Notes: a model not told the origin generated them from the sequence alone. 64,000 bases of DNA from Novosphingobium album (ex Liu et al. 2023) (GCF_029076845.1 NZ_JARESE010000010.1:124001-188000), one strand, 5' to 3'; numbered from the stretch's first letter, positions 35,812-45,883 are shown. Translations and numbers: made by a program.

Positions 35812-36210
35812 TCAGTAGCCGCGGCGCTGGTAGTAGTCACGATCGCGGCCGTAATCGGCGCGGCGATCGTCGTTGCGCTGCCAGTTGCGATCATGATCGC
35901 GATTGCCGGCATTGCCATAGCGGCGCTGCCAGTCGTTGCGGTCATAGCGGTGGCCCGAACGGTCATAGTACTGGCCGTTGTTGTAGTACCAGCCGTCGCG
36001 GACGTAATAGCGGTTGTCGTAGCGGTCGCGATCGTTGTCGTCCGAGGAGGCGATGATCGCGCCGAGCGCGAGGCCGATCACGCCCGCGCCGATGGCGACG
36101 GCGGCGGTGTTGTCATTGTCGCGATAGTCGCGGGCCATCGCCGGCGCGGTGGTGGCAAGCGCCGTCGCGGCGAGCGTGGTGGCAAGGATGCCCTTCTGGA
36201 ACAGGTTCAT
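35812..36210 (-). CDS. Secreted Tyr/Arg-rich protein, paralogue 2
   Basis: 132 residues with the same plan as paralogue 1: signal peptide (MNLFQKGILATTLAATALATTAPAMA), AVAIGAGVIGLALGAIIASSDD, then an Arg/Asp/Tyr/Asn-rich tail (DRYDNRYYVRDGWYYNN). The tail is more Asn/Asp-rich and shorter than in paralogue 1. No family is recognised with confidence; an unstructured, charged, surface or periplasmic role is likely. Confidence 0.75.
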   Translation of the reverse strand: MNLFQKGILATTLAATALATTAPAMARDYRDNDNTAAVAIGAGVIGLALGAIIASSDDNDRDRYDNRYYVRDGWYYNNGQYYDRSGHRYDRNDWQRRYGNAGNRDHDRNWQRNDDRRADYGRDRDYYQRRGY

Positions 36211-36413
36211 GGTCGAAACTCCGTTTGGGGCGGCCTTGGCGGCGGCGGCGCGATTGCCGGGCCGTGTGTCGTCCTCTTGAGCTTCGTTCTACGCGGGCCG
36301 GGCTGAACGGGCGCAGCATGGGTCTGGCAGAATCGGTTCAGGATTGTACGCAATTGTATGAATGTTGTCGCGGCGCGCTTGCCTGCCTTGTGATTTAGTG
36401 TATTAGCTAAATC

Positions 36414-36701
36414 ATGAATTCGGTTTTCGACGCCTTGTCGCACCCGATTCGCCGCGAGGTTCTCGAACTGCTCAAGCGCGGCGGAATGACGGCTGGCGAG
36501 CTTGCCGGGTATTTCCCGGTCTCCAAGCCGACCATGTCGGGCCATTTCGCCAAGCTGAAAGCCGCCGGGCTGATCCTGGGCGAAAATCGCGCGGGCTCGA
36601 TCGTCTATACGCTGAACATGTCGGTGCTGGAGGAAACGCTGATGGCATTCATGAACCGCATGGGCCTTGCGCCCGACACCGCGGAGGATGGCGCATCATG
36701 A
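36414..36701 (+). CDS. ArsR-family autorepressor of the SdpR type
   Basis: A 95-residue winged-helix repressor. MNSVFDALSHPIRREVLELL, GGMTAGELAGYFPVSKPTMSGH (recognition helix) and LKAAGLILGENRAGSIVYTLN are typical of SdpR. In Bacillus subtilis SdpR represses sdpRI, and the membrane protein SdpI binds SdpR when it senses the SdpC toxin. It overlaps the sdpI-like gene by four bases (ATGA). No Cys metal site is seen. Confidence 0.88.
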   Translation: MNSVFDALSHPIRREVLELLKRGGMTAGELAGYFPVSKPTMSGHFAKLKAAGLILGENRAGSIVYTLNMSVLEETLMAFMNRMGLAPDTAEDGAS

Positions 36702-37372
36702 AGGTGCGCGGATGGCTGATCGCCTCGGCCGGCGTGGTGCTGGCCATGACGCTGCTGGGCCTGCTGGCGCTCACGCGCTTGCCGGACGGCGCGCTGCTGC
36801 CGACTCACTGGAACGCGGCCGGAGAAGTGGATTCGCACATGCCGGCGAGGATGGCGGTGGCGATCATGCCGGCGATGACCGCGCTGATCGGCCTGCTGTT
36901 CGCGATCCTGCCCGGCATCGAACCGCTGCAGCGCCAGCTCGCGCAATCGGCGCCCGTGCTGAAGGTCGCCTGGGCGATGGTGCTCGTCGTGCTCGGCATG
37001 GCTCACCTGATGATCCTGGCACCGGCCTTCGGCTGGCACCTGGCCCCGACGCTGCTGCTGGTGGGCGTGGGGATCGGCCTCGTCGCGCTCGGCAATGTCC
37101 TGCCCAAATCGCGCCCGGGCTATTTCGTGGGTATCCGCACGCCCTGGACGCTGGTGAGCACCGATGTCTGGATCGCCACCCATCGGCTGGGCGGCCGGTG
37201 CTTCATCACGGCCGGCGTGGTCATGGTGCTGGCGGCGCTGAGCCCCATCCCGCCCCATTGGCGAGCGGGGCTGACGATCGGCGCGATCGCTTTCGCGGCG
37301 ATCGTGCCGATCGTCTGGTCCTGGTGGCTCTGGCGCGGGTTGGGCAAGCCGCCCGCGCGTCCGCCGGAATAA
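36698..37372 (+). CDS. SdpI-family membrane protein
   Basis: A 224-residue polytopic membrane protein with six or so helices. N-terminal DUF1648-like part (LPTHWNAAGEVDSHMPARMAVAIMPAM), and the SdpI signature (GNVLPKSRPGYFVGIRTPWTLVSTDVWIATHRLGGRCF). Family members give immunity to the SDP toxin or act as signalling partners of SdpR. No sdpABC toxin genes are present, so immunity against another toxin, or envelope-stress sensing, is possible. Confidence 0.88.
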   Translation: MKVRGWLIASAGVVLAMTLLGLLALTRLPDGALLPTHWNAAGEVDSHMPARMAVAIMPAMTALIGLLFAILPGIEPLQRQLAQSAPVLKVAWAMVLVVLGMAHLMILAPAFGWHLAPTLLLVGVGIGLVALGNVLPKSRPGYFVGIRTPWTLVSTDVWIATHRLGGRCFITAGVVMVLAALSPIPPHWRAGLTIGAIAFAAIVPIVWSWWLWRGLGKPPARPPE

Positions 37373-37375
37373 GGC

Positions 37376-39208
37376 TCAGGCCGCTTCCTTCTTCCGGCTC
37401 GCCTTCTTGCGCTCGTTCGGATCGAGGATCGCCTTGCGCAGCCGGATCGACTGGGGCGTGACTTCGACCATCTCGTCATCGTCGATATAGGCGATGGCCT
37501 GTTCCAGCGTCATGATCCGGGGCGGGGTCAGGCGGATGGCATCGTCCTTGCCGGTCGAACGGAAGTTGGTGAGCTGCTTGGACTTCATCGGGTTGACTTC
37601 CAGATCATCGGGCTTGGCGTTCTCGCCGATGATCATGCCTTCATAGATCTTGTCCTGCGGCTTGACGAACAGGATGCCGCGATCCTCCAGCGAATTGAGC
37701 GCATAGCCCACCGCCTCGCCAGTGCCGTTGGAGATCAGCACGCCGTTCTGGCGGCCCTCGATCGTGCCCTTGTGCGCGTCGTACTTTTCGAACAGGCGGT
37801 TCATGATGCCGGTGCCGCGCGTGTCCGAAAGGAACTCGCCGTGATAGCCGATCAGCCCGCGCGAGGGGGCCGAGAAGGTGATGCGCGTCTTGCCGGCGCC
37901 CGAGGGGCGCATGTCGGTCAGCTCCGCCTTGCGGCGCTGCATCTTTTCCACGACGGTGCCCGAATATTCGTCATCGACGTCGATCACCACGGTTTCGTAA
38001 GGCTCGGTGCGCTGGCCGGCCTCGTCGGTGCGGAACAGCACGCGCGGGCGGCTGATGCCCAGCTCGAAGCCTTCGCGGCGCATCGTCTCGATCAGCACGC
38101 CAAGCTGAAGCTCGCCGCGCCCGGCCACTTCGAAGCTGTCCTTGTCGGCGCTTTCGGTGACGCGGATGGCGACATTGGTTTCCGCCTCGCGCATCAGGCG
38201 ATCGCGGATCATGCGGCTCGTCACCTTGTCGCCCTCGCGCCCGGCAAGCGGGCTGTCGTTGACCGAGAAGCGCATCGCCAGCGTCGGCGGGTCGATCGGC
38301 TGGGCATAGAGCGCCTCGGTCACCGAAGGATCGGCGATGGTGTTGGCGACAGTGGCCTTTTCGAGGCCCGCCAGCGCGACGATGTCGCCAGCGCGGGCTT
38401 CCTCGACCGGAACGCGCTCCAGCCCCCGGAAGGCCAGCAGCTTGGAGGCGCGGCCAGTTTCGATCACCTTGCCGTCCGCGTCGATCGCGCGGATCGGGTC
38501 GTTGACCCGGATCGTGCCCGAATTGACCCGGCCGGTCAGCACGCGGCCCATGAAGTTGTCCCGGTCCAGCAGCGTGGCCAGGAACGTGAACGGGCCATCG
38601 ACATCGACCTTGGGCGCGGGAACGTGATCGACGATCTTGTGGAACAGGGGTTCCAGCGTGCCTTCGCGCGCTTCGGGGTCTTCGCTGGCATAGCCGTTGC
38701 GGCCCGAGGCGTAGAGCACGGGGAAATCGAGCTGCTCGTCCTCGGCCTCAAGCCCGACGAACAGGTCGAACACTTCGTCAAGCACTTCGGAGTGGCGGCC
38801 GTCGGGCCGGTCGATCTTGTTGACCACCACGATCGGGCGCAGGCCCAGGCTCAGCGCCTTGCCGGTGACGAACTTGGTCTGCGGCATCGCGCCTTCCGAG
38901 CTGTCGACCAGCAGGATCACGCCATCGACCATCGAGAGGATGCGCTCCACCTCGCCGCCGAAATCGGCGTGGCCGGGCGTGTCGACGATGTTGATGCGGG
39001 TGCCGTTCCATTCCACCGAGGTGCACTTGGCGAGAATGGTGATGCCGCGCTCTTTTTCGAGGTCGTTCGAATCCATCGCCCGCTCCTCGATCCGCTGGTT
39101 GTCGCGGAACGTGCCGGACTGGCGGAAGAGCTGGTCGACAAGCGTGGTCTTGCCATGGTCGACGTGCGCGATGATGGCGATGTTGCGCAGGGGAAGGGGG
39201 GCGGACAT
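37376..39208 (-). CDS. typA: Ribosome-associated GTPase TypA/BipA
   Basis: A 610-residue translational GTPase, normal length. G motifs: [23 protein letters not shown] and [13 protein letters not shown]-like domains follow, and the C-terminal TypA domain has [43 protein letters not shown] and the basic end [10 protein letters not shown]. It acts on the ribosome in 50S assembly and stress adaptation. The ATG at 39208 ([20 protein letters not shown]) is chosen; upstream 30 codons are not conserved. Confidence 0.96.
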   Translation of the reverse strand: MSAPLPLRNIAIIAHVDHGKTTLVDQLFRQSGTFRDNQRIEERAMDSNDLEKERGITILAKCTSVEWNGTRINIVDTPGHADFGGEVERILSMVDGVILLVDSSEGAMPQTKFVTGKALSLGLRPIVVVNKIDRPDGRHSEVLDEVFDLFVGLEAEDEQLDFPVLYASGRNGYASEDPEAREGTLEPLFHKIVDHVPAPKVDVDGPFTFLATLLDRDNFMGRVLTGRVNSGTIRVNDPIRAIDADGKVIETGRASKLLAFRGLERVPVEEARAGDIVALAGLEKATVANTIADPSVTEALYAQPIDPPTLAMRFSVNDSPLAGREGDKVTSRMIRDRLMREAETNVAIRVTESADKDSFEVAGRGELQLGVLIETMRREGFELGISRPRVLFRTDEAGQRTEPYETVVIDVDDEYSGTVVEKMQRRKAELTDMRPSGAGKTRITFSAPSRGLIGYHGEFLSDTRGTGIMNRLFEKYDAHKGTIEGRQNGVLISNGTGEAVGYALNSLEDRGILFVKPQDKIYEGMIIGENAKPDDLEVNPMKSKQLTNFRSTGKDDAIRLTPPRIMTLEQAIAYIDDDEMVEVTPQSIRLRKAILDPNERKKASRKKEAA

Positions 39209-39479
39209 GCGGGGGCCTATGCGTTCGAGGGGTTGGGGCGGTACCTCGCTGCACCGCACAATCGGCGCGCCCTTATCCGAAGCCGGCGATTCCGGCAAGG
39301 GGCTTGGGCATGTGCACCAGTGTCACCTTGCGGCAACAATCACGAGAAGTCGCTCCGAAACAAAGTAAATAGATTGTTTCCCGCCCGCGATATTTCTAGG
39401 ATTCATTTCATGAAAACAGGGGCGATGCGGCCCAGACCATAATTGCGTGTCGACCCCGGGAGCAGGAAGGGATGCCCAG

Positions 39480-42119
39480 ATGGGTATGACGACACGTTTC
39501 GCCGTGCGCGCGCGCGCGGCTGTACTTGCCGGTGTCGCCTGTGTCGGCGCGGGATTCGTCCCGCAGGCACGCGCACAAGCGGCCGAAGAGGCCAATTACG
39601 ACAGCAATATCATCATCGTTACGGCCACCAAGCGCGAGCAGTCGCTGCAGGACGTGCCGGTCTCGGTCAGCGTCACCAGCGGCGAGACGCTGGAACGGGC
39701 GCAGATCCGCGACCTGAAGGACCTGCAATCGGTGGTGCCCTCGCTGCGTGTGAACCAGCTGCAAAGCTCGGCCAACACCAATTTCTACATCCGCGGCTTC
39801 GGCAACGGCGCCAACAATGCCGGAATCGAACCTTCGGTCGGGCTGTTCGTCGATGGCGTCTACCGCTCGCGCTCGGCCTCGATGATCGCCGATTTCCCCG
39901 ATGTGGAGCGGATCGAGGTGCTGCGCGGGCCGCAATCGACGCTGTTCGGCAAGAACGCCTCGGCTGGCGTCATCTCGATCGTCACGAAGCGCCCGCAGTT
40001 CGAATTCGGCGGCAATGTCGAGGCGTCGTACGGCAATCATGACGCGATCGTGGTCAAGGGCATGGTCACGGGCCCGCTGTCGGATGCGATCGCCGCCAGC
40101 CTGGCCGGCGGCTACAACACGCGCGAAGGGCTGGTGAAGGATCTCGCCACGGACGAGCGCACCAACGAGCGGGGCCGCTGGTTCGCGCGCGGCCAGTTGC
40201 TGTTCGCCCCCGAAAGCGGGATCGAGGTGCGGCTGATCGGCGACTATGGCAAGATCGACGAGAACTGCTGCGCCGTGGTCAACTTGCGGCCATCGTCCTC
40301 CACCCTGGCGATCCAGGCGCTGGGCGGGCACGTCAACGCGCCGGGCGACGCTTTTGACGACAAGGTCTTCTACAACTTCGAATCGACCAACAAGATCGAG
40401 AACTGGGGCCTTTCCGGGCAAGTCGATTACGATGCCGGCCCGGTCAGGCTGACCTCGATCACCGCCTATCGCCGCACCGATGCCGTGACCAACCAGGATT
40501 CGGACTTCACCAGCGCCGACCTGCTGCGCCGCAATTACCAGGACTTGCGGATCAAGACCTTCACCCAGGAATTGCGGGCGAGCTTCGCTGTCGGCGATCG
40601 CCTCAACGCCCTGCTGGGCGCCTATTACTTCAACGAGAAGATCGACCAGGCCAACCAGGTGCAGTTCGGCACCCAGTTCCGCCCTTATGCCGACCTGCTG
40701 GTGCGCGGGCAGACCGGCGGCGCGCAATCGATTCCCGGGCTGGAAGGGCTGTTCGGCACGCTTTCGGGCAACCCCGCGCTTTATGCCGGCAAGTTCTTCG
40801 GCGCGGGCCAGGGGCTGGACGAGGCCTATCGGCTGCGGAACGAGAGCTGGTCGGTCTTCGGCCAGGTCGATGTCAAGCTGGCCGACCGGCTGACGCTGAC
40901 CGCCGGGATCAATTACACGCACGACAAGAAGCGCTTCGCGTCCGACGTCACGTCCAGCGACGTCTTCGCCGGCGTGCCGATCCCAGCCATGGTCACGGCG
41001 GCGACCAATGCCGGCATCTCGCAGACGGTCGGCGGCCTGCTCGGCGTGCCGGGCGGCTTCGCCTCGGCGGCGCAGATCGCCGCTTTCGCACAGGCCAATC
41101 CGGCCGGCTACCAGCAAGTCGTCGCCGGCGTGAACGCGCAGACCCAGCCGCTGCTGGCATTGCGCGCGCTACAGATCTTCCCGCCCTACCTCAACGTGCC
41201 CAACGCGGTCGAACCCGGCCGGGTGAGCGACGGCGATTTCTCCTACACCGCGCGGCTGAGCTTCGATGCGACCGACAGCCTGAACCTCTACCTGAGCTAT
41301 GCGACCGGCTACAAGGCAGCCTCGATCAACCTCTCGCGCGATGCCCGGCCCACGCCGGCCGACCTTGCCCGGATCACCGCGCAAGGCATCGGCGTGACCA
41401 ACCTGACATCGGGCTCACGCTATGCCGAGCCTGAGGATTCGACGCTCTACGAGGCCGGGCTGAAGGCCGACTGGGGGCCTGTCACGGCCAATTTCGCGGT
41501 GTTCAAGCAGACCATCAAGGGCTTCCAGTCGAACATCTTCACCGGCACCGGCTTCTTCCTTGCCAACGCGGGCAAGCAGTCGGTCAAGGGCTTCGAGTTC
41601 GAAGGCACGGCGCGGCCGGTCGATCCGCTGCAACTGAGCGTGGCGCTGACCTACCTCGATCTCAACTACGATTCGTTCCGGCAATCCGCCTTCGGCGATC
41701 TCAGCGGCACGACGGTGCCGGGCGCCTCGCCGCTCTCGGTGACGTTCGCGGCGACCTATGACCATGAATTCGGCACCGGCGATCACCTGATCCTGCGCGG
41801 CGATTACCATTACGAAGCACCGTTCGCGCTGGTCGAGGGGTTGCCGGGACTGGTGGTGAAGAACCCGCTTACCGGCGCGATCATCAGCGTCGATGCCGCG
41901 CTGGCGGCCGCGCGCGAGTTCCGGCAGGACATCAACGACGCCAACGCCTCGATCACGTATGCCATGGCGAGCGGGCTGGAATTCTCGATCTGGGGCCGCA
42001 ACCTGCTCGATGACCGGACGATCCTGCAGATCTTCGATTCCCCCGCGCAATCGGGCTCGATCTCGGGCTATCCCAACCAGGCCCGCACGTACGGGGTTTC
42101 GGCGCGCTTCCGGTTTTGA
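39480..42119 (+). CDS. TonB-dependent outer-membrane receptor 1
   Basis: An 879-residue receptor. The signal peptide ends AQA before AEEANYD. TonB box and plug: NIIIVTATKREQSLQDVPVS, then RGFGNGANNAGIEPSVGLFVDGVYRSRS and ERIEVLRGPQSTLFGKNASAGV. The 22-strand barrel ends with the RTYGVSARFRF aromatic C-terminus. The ATG at 39480 is preceded by AGGAAGG; a GTG at 39447 is less likely. Substrate unknown: no siderophore or sugar genes are adjacent. The repeat at 42135 follows the stop directly. Confidence 0.92.
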   Translation: MGMTTRFAVRARAAVLAGVACVGAGFVPQARAQAAEEANYDSNIIIVTATKREQSLQDVPVSVSVTSGETLERAQIRDLKDLQSVVPSLRVNQLQSSANTNFYIRGFGNGANNAGIEPSVGLFVDGVYRSRSASMIADFPDVERIEVLRGPQSTLFGKNASAGVISIVTKRPQFEFGGNVEASYGNHDAIVVKGMVTGPLSDAIAASLAGGYNTREGLVKDLATDERTNERGRWFARGQLLFAPESGIEVRLIGDYGKIDENCCAVVNLRPSSSTLAIQALGGHVNAPGDAFDDKVFYNFESTNKIENWGLSGQVDYDAGPVRLTSITAYRRTDAVTNQDSDFTSADLLRRNYQDLRIKTFTQELRASFAVGDRLNALLGAYYFNEKIDQANQVQFGTQFRPYADLLVRGQTGGAQSIPGLEGLFGTLSGNPALYAGKFFGAGQGLDEAYRLRNESWSVFGQVDVKLADRLTLTAGINYTHDKKRFASDVTSSDVFAGVPIPAMVTAATNAGISQTVGGLLGVPGGFASAAQIAAFAQANPAGYQQVVAGVNAQTQPLLALRALQIFPPYLNVPNAVEPGRVSDGDFSYTARLSFDATDSLNLYLSYATGYKAASINLSRDARPTPADLARITAQGIGVTNLTSGSRYAEPEDSTLYEAGLKADWGPVTANFAVFKQTIKGFQSNIFTGTGFFLANAGKQSVKGFEFEGTARPVDPLQLSVALTYLDLNYDSFRQSAFGDLSGTTVPGASPLSVTFAATYDHEFGTGDHLILRGDYHYEAPFALVEGLPGLVVKNPLTGAIISVDAALAAAREFRQDINDANASITYAMASGLEFSIWGRNLLDDRTILQIFDSPAQSGSISGYPNQARTYGVSARFRF

Positions 42120-42134
42120 GGGAGCGGGAGTCCG

Positions 42135-42185
42135 TTGGGAAATGCGCGGAAGGGCGCATTTCCTCGCGGCACCGGCCCGCTCCCA
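42135..42185 (+). repeat. Palindromic repeat after TonB-dependent receptor 1 (half copy)
   Basis: 51 bases starting TTGGGAAATGCGCGGAAG, with a hairpin GGAAATGCGC/GCGCATTTCC, and ending CACCGGCCCGCTCCCA. It matches the reverse complement of the right part of the 141-bp palindrome at 55869-56009 at about nine of ten positions. It lies 15 bases after the receptor stop and may end its transcript. Confidence 0.75.
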
Positions 42186-42298
42186 TCAGACGCTCGCGTG
42201 ACTGTGGCATAAATCACAGCATTTCCGTTTCCCATAAAATCGGTGCCGCGATATTCTCGCCGCGTTCTTATCGAGGACGGAAAAAAAGGGGGAAGCAG

Positions 42299-42691
42299 AT
42301 GATCGAATGGATGCTGTTGCCGCTCAAGCGGTATGCGGATTTCAATGGCCGCTCGCGGCGCAAGGAATACTGGTTCTTTTTGCTGGGCGCCTTCATCGCC
42401 GCGATCCTGCTGGGCATCGTCGAAGGCATCCTGGGCCTCAACGGCATGGTTTTCGGCGTCTATGGCCCGCTGACCCTGCTGCTGATCGTTGCCATCATCG
42501 TACCGAGCATCGCCGTGCAGGTCCGTCGGTTCCACGATCAGGACAAGTCGGGCTGGTTCGTCCTGCTCAGCTTCATTCCTTTCGTCGGCGGGCTGATCGT
42601 GCTGGTGTTCATGTGCCTGGAAGGCACGCGCGGGCCGAATCGCTTCGGGCCTGACCCGAAGGATGCCACCAGCACGAGCGTATTCGCGTAG
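42299..42691 (+). CDS. DUF805 membrane protein, copy 1
   Basis: A 130-residue protein of the DUF805 family. It starts MIEWMLLPLKRYADFNGRSRRKEYW and has three to four membrane helices. The RRFHDQDKSGWF and GPNRFGPDPKD motifs are typical. Molecular role is unknown. A GGAAG lies before the ATG, and a terminator-like hairpin follows. A second, related copy is 125 bases downstream. Confidence 0.9.
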   Translation: MIEWMLLPLKRYADFNGRSRRKEYWFFLLGAFIAAILLGIVEGILGLNGMVFGVYGPLTLLLIVAIIVPSIAVQVRRFHDQDKSGWFVLLSFIPFVGGLIVLVFMCLEGTRGPNRFGPDPKDATSTSVFA

Positions 42692-42730
42692 ACCAGGGAA
42701 GCGCGCGGCCTGAAATTTCACGCGGATTTG

Positions 42731-42773
42731 GCCGGAGGCCCGGGGCTGAACGCCAACGGGCCTTCGGCTTTTC
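42731..42773 (+). terminator. Terminator-like hairpin after DUF805 copy 1
   Basis: GCCGGAGGCCC (42731-42741) pairs with GGGCCTTCGGC (42758-42768; one G-U), loop of 16 bases, followed by TTTT. It separates the two DUF805 genes. Confidence 0.65.
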
Positions 42774-42816
42774 GGCGTCCCGGCCCCGGATGGAGGTGCC
42801 GGAAGGAGGTGAACGA

Positions 42817-43287
42817 ATGATCGAATGGATGCTGATGCCGCTCAGGCGCTATGCCGATTTTGACGGCCGCTCGCGCCGGCTGGAATACTGGAGCTTCACG
42901 CTGCTGAACTTCGTTATCGCCATCCTGCTGCTGGTGGCGATGTTCGCCATGGGCACCTCGCTCGGCGTGTTCGCGGATATCGAGGCGGGCAATATGTCAG
43001 CGCTGTTCGGCTGGTTCCTCGGCGGGTTCGGGCTGGTCTTCGTGATCTGGTGGCTGGCCTTCCTGATCCCCAACATCGCCGTCTCGGTACGCCGGCTGCA
43101 TGACCGGAACATGAGCGGGTGGTGGTATCTCGGCTTCATCGCGATCAACCTGATCCCCATCGTCAATCTGCTCTCGCCGATCGCCGGGATCGCATTCCTG
43201 GTGCTGATGCTGCTGCCCGGAACGCCCGGTCCCAACCAGTATGGCCCCGATCCCAAAGACCCAACGGGCGCCGACGTTTTCCTGTAA
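42817..43287 (+). CDS. DUF805 membrane protein, copy 2
   Basis: A 156-residue paralogue of the previous gene (MIEWMLMPLRRYADFDGRSRRLEYW), about 26 residues longer because the loop and helix pair in the middle are extended. It keeps VRRLHDRNMSGWW and GPNQYGPDPKD. A near-perfect AAGGAGGTGA ribosome site precedes the ATG, stronger than that of copy 1. An earlier ATG at 42790 is not supported. The pair looks like a tandem duplication that has diverged. Confidence 0.9.
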   Translation: MIEWMLMPLRRYADFDGRSRRLEYWSFTLLNFVIAILLLVAMFAMGTSLGVFADIEAGNMSALFGWFLGGFGLVFVIWWLAFLIPNIAVSVRRLHDRNMSGWWYLGFIAINLIPIVNLLSPIAGIAFLVLMLLPGTPGPNQYGPDPKDPTGADVFL

Positions 43288-43336
43288 GGGTTTGTTTGGC
43301 CATGTGCCCGGCGGCGCGGCGCGGGCCCCGCTCCCC

Positions 43337-45883
43337 CTACAACTCCCGCAGCGCCTGTGCCGGTTTCGCCCGCAGCAGCGGCAGCGAGCCGGCCAGCGCG
43401 AAGGCGATGATCAGCACGAGCCCGGCGCCCAGCACCGCGATCACGCGCGGCCAGTCGGGCAGCCAGTCGAACTCGAAGAGCTGGACGATCACCGCCCAGC
43501 CGATCACGCTGCCGATCGCCAGCGAGACGAGCGCCAGGATCGCGGCGATCAGGCCGTATTCGGCCAGTTGCAACGCAAGCAGCTGACCCCGGCTGGCGCC
43601 CAGCACGCGCAGGATCACATTGTCGTAAGTCCGGCTGGCGCGCGCGGCGGCGATCGCGCCGAACAGCACCGCCAGCCCGGCCAGCACCGCGACCGAGGCG
43701 GCGGCCAGGATCGCGGTGGACATCTGGCCGAGCAGGTCGCGCGCATCGCGCAGCAGGCCGCCGGTCTCGATCACCGAGCTTGAGGGGAAGGCGCGCACCA
43801 GCTTCTGCAGCAGGCCGGCATTGGCCGTGCCCGGCGGCAAGTCGATGGTGGCGGCCAGGTTATGCGGCGCATCGGCCAGCGCGTTGGGCGAGAACACCAG
43901 CACGAAGTTGAACCCCATGCTGTCCCAGTCGATTCGCCGCAGCGAGGCGATCCGGGCGGCGCGTTCCACCCCCAGCAGGCCGATGGTCAGCTCGTCGCCG
44001 ACCTTGAGATGGATGGCACGGGCGAATTCCTCGTCCACCGAGACGAGCGGCGGGCCCTTGTAGTCGCGCGGCCACCAGGCACCGTCGGTCAGCACGTTGC
44101 CTTCGGGCAAGGCCGCGGCATAGGTCAGGCCGCGCTCGCCGCGCAGCGGCCAGGCGTCGTCGGGGATTTCCGCCAGGTCGGACACGCGCGTCATGTGTGC
44201 CGCCGGGCCATAGGCCAGGATGCGGCCGCGCAAGTTGGGCACCATGCGCACGTCGGCGCGCGGCACCGTCGCGGTCACGGCCCGGCGGAATTCGTCTGCC
44301 CGTTCACGCGGCACGTCGAGCACGAAATAGTCGGGCGCGCGCTGCGGCACGCGGGCGCGGATATTGGCATCAAGGCTGGTCTGCACCGCCGCGATCAGCA
44401 CGAAGGCCGAAAGCCCGAAGCCCAGCGCGGTGACGAGCGCCCCGGTCTGCGCGCCCGGCCGGTAGAGATTGGCCAGCCCCGCGCGCAGCATCGGGCCTTT
44501 GGGGCGGGGCAGCCGCGCCACGCCCGCGCGGATCGCCCAGCCGACGCCGGCCAGCACCAGCAGCATCGCCGCCGCGCCGCCCAGGAACATCAGCGTCACT
44601 CTGGGCTGGGCGGCGTTGGCCAGCGCCAGCGCGACGATCGCCACGAGCCCCAGCCCCACCGGCAGCAGCCAGGCCCCGCGTCCCAGCCGCAGCGGCGAGA
44701 CGCGCGCGCGCATCAGCGCCATCGCGGGAAAGGCGCGCGCGCGGGCCAGCGGCGGGGCGGCGAAGATCAGTGCGACCAGCAGGCCATAGCCGGCGGCGGT
44801 GAACAGCGCGACGGGCGAGACGGTGAACCCCGCGCTCACCGGCAGCAGCGTGCCGAGCGCGCGGGCCAGCAGCGGCGTCACCAGCACGCCCGCCGCCAGC
44901 CCGGCAAGGCTGCCGGCCAGCGCGGCGGCGGCGATCTGCAGCAGATAGATCCGCGCGATGTCGCCACTCGTCGCGCCCAGCACCTTGAGCGTCGCGATGC
45001 TGGCGCGCCGCGCTTCGAGGTAGGAGGAAACACCGCCGCCGATGCCGATCCCGGCGATCACCAGCGCGGCGAGGCCGACGAGGACGAGGAACTCGCCCAT
45101 GCGGCTGACGAAGCGTTCGGTATTGGGCGCGGCCTTGTCGCGCGTGCGAAATTCGAAGCCGGCGTCGGGGAACTGGCGCTCGATGCTTTCGGCCAGCGCT
45201 TGCGGATCGCGCGAGGCGGGCAGCGCGACGCGCACCTTGGTGCGATACATCGCGCCCGGCGCGGTGAGCCCGGCGCGCGCGGGCATGTCCGCCGTGACGA
45301 TGGCGACATCGCCGAGCGAGAAGCCTTCGCCCAGCAGTTCCGGCTCGGTCTGGATGATCCCGCCGACGGTAAGCGGCTGGCCGCTGACGCTGACGCGGCT
45401 GCCGGGCGCGACTTGCAGCCGCGCGGCGGTGCCTTCGGACAGCCAGATCGTGCCTTCGGGCGGGGCGCGCACCTTGCGTCCGTCCTTGAGCAGCAAGGTG
45501 CCGTAAAGCGGCCATTTCGCATCGACCGCCTTCAGCGCGACGGGCGCGGTGAGATCGCCGTTCTGGGCGATGGCCTGCATCCTCAGCCCCATGGAGACAG
45601 TGCCCAGCCTTTCCAGCGCGCCCATCTCGGCCGGGCTGAGCCCGCGCTGCCAGACGCGCACTTCCAGATCGCCGCCCAGGATCTGGCGCCCGCGCGTCGC
45701 CAGTTCGCGCTCGATCGACCCGGTCAGCGTGCCGATCGCCGCGATCGCGCCGACGCCCAGGAACAGGCAGACGAGCAGCAGGCGCAAGCCGCGGAAACGC
45801 GCCGACAGGTCGCGCCGCGCGATCATCCACGCGGTGCGCCAGGAAAGCGCGCTATCCACGCGTGTCGTTCGCGATGTGGCCAT
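43337..45883 (-). CDS. ABC transporter permease, YbbP/FtsX-like
   Basis: An 848-residue permease with about ten membrane helices, and two FtsX-type regions (for example LGVGAIAAIGTL at the N-terminus, FLVLVGLAALVIAGIGIGGGVSSYLEARRASIA in the middle, and a C-terminal FtsX core). Two long periplasmic regions (about 50-245 and 500-690) resemble MacB-type domains. It overlaps the ATPase gene by 32 bases. Known as the tesA-ybbA-ybbP arrangement in Escherichia coli; a role in lipid or small-molecule export is inferred. Confidence 0.9.
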   Translation of the reverse strand: MATSRTTRVDSALSWRTAWMIARRDLSARFRGLRLLLVCLFLGVGAIAAIGTLTGSIERELATRGRQILGGDLEVRVWQRGLSPAEMGALERLGTVSMGLRMQAIAQNGDLTAPVALKAVDAKWPLYGTLLLKDGRKVRAPPEGTIWLSEGTAARLQVAPGSRVSVSGQPLTVGGIIQTEPELLGEGFSLGDVAIVTADMPARAGLTAPGAMYRTKVRVALPASRDPQALAESIERQFPDAGFEFRTRDKAAPNTERFVSRMGEFLVLVGLAALVIAGIGIGGGVSSYLEARRASIATLKVLGATSGDIARIYLLQIAAAALAGSLAGLAAGVLVTPLLARALGTLLPVSAGFTVSPVALFTAAGYGLLVALIFAAPPLARARAFPAMALMRARVSPLRLGRGAWLLPVGLGLVAIVALALANAAQPRVTLMFLGGAAAMLLVLAGVGWAIRAGVARLPRPKGPMLRAGLANLYRPGAQTGALVTALGFGLSAFVLIAAVQTSLDANIRARVPQRAPDYFVLDVPRERADEFRRAVTATVPRADVRMVPNLRGRILAYGPAAHMTRVSDLAEIPDDAWPLRGERGLTYAAALPEGNVLTDGAWWPRDYKGPPLVSVDEEFARAIHLKVGDELTIGLLGVERAARIASLRRIDWDSMGFNFVLVFSPNALADAPHNLAATIDLPPGTANAGLLQKLVRAFPSSSVIETGGLLRDARDLLGQMSTAILAAASVAVLAGLAVLFGAIAAARASRTYDNVILRVLGASRGQLLALQLAEYGLIAAILALVSLAIGSVIGWAVIVQLFEFDWLPDWPRVIAVLGAGLVLIIAFALAGSLPLLRAKPAQALREL

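Noticed and set aside
39209..39479. Cobalamin or other riboswitch before TonB-dependent receptor 1
   Set aside because: I looked for B12-box-like sequence and for conserved paired regions and found none.
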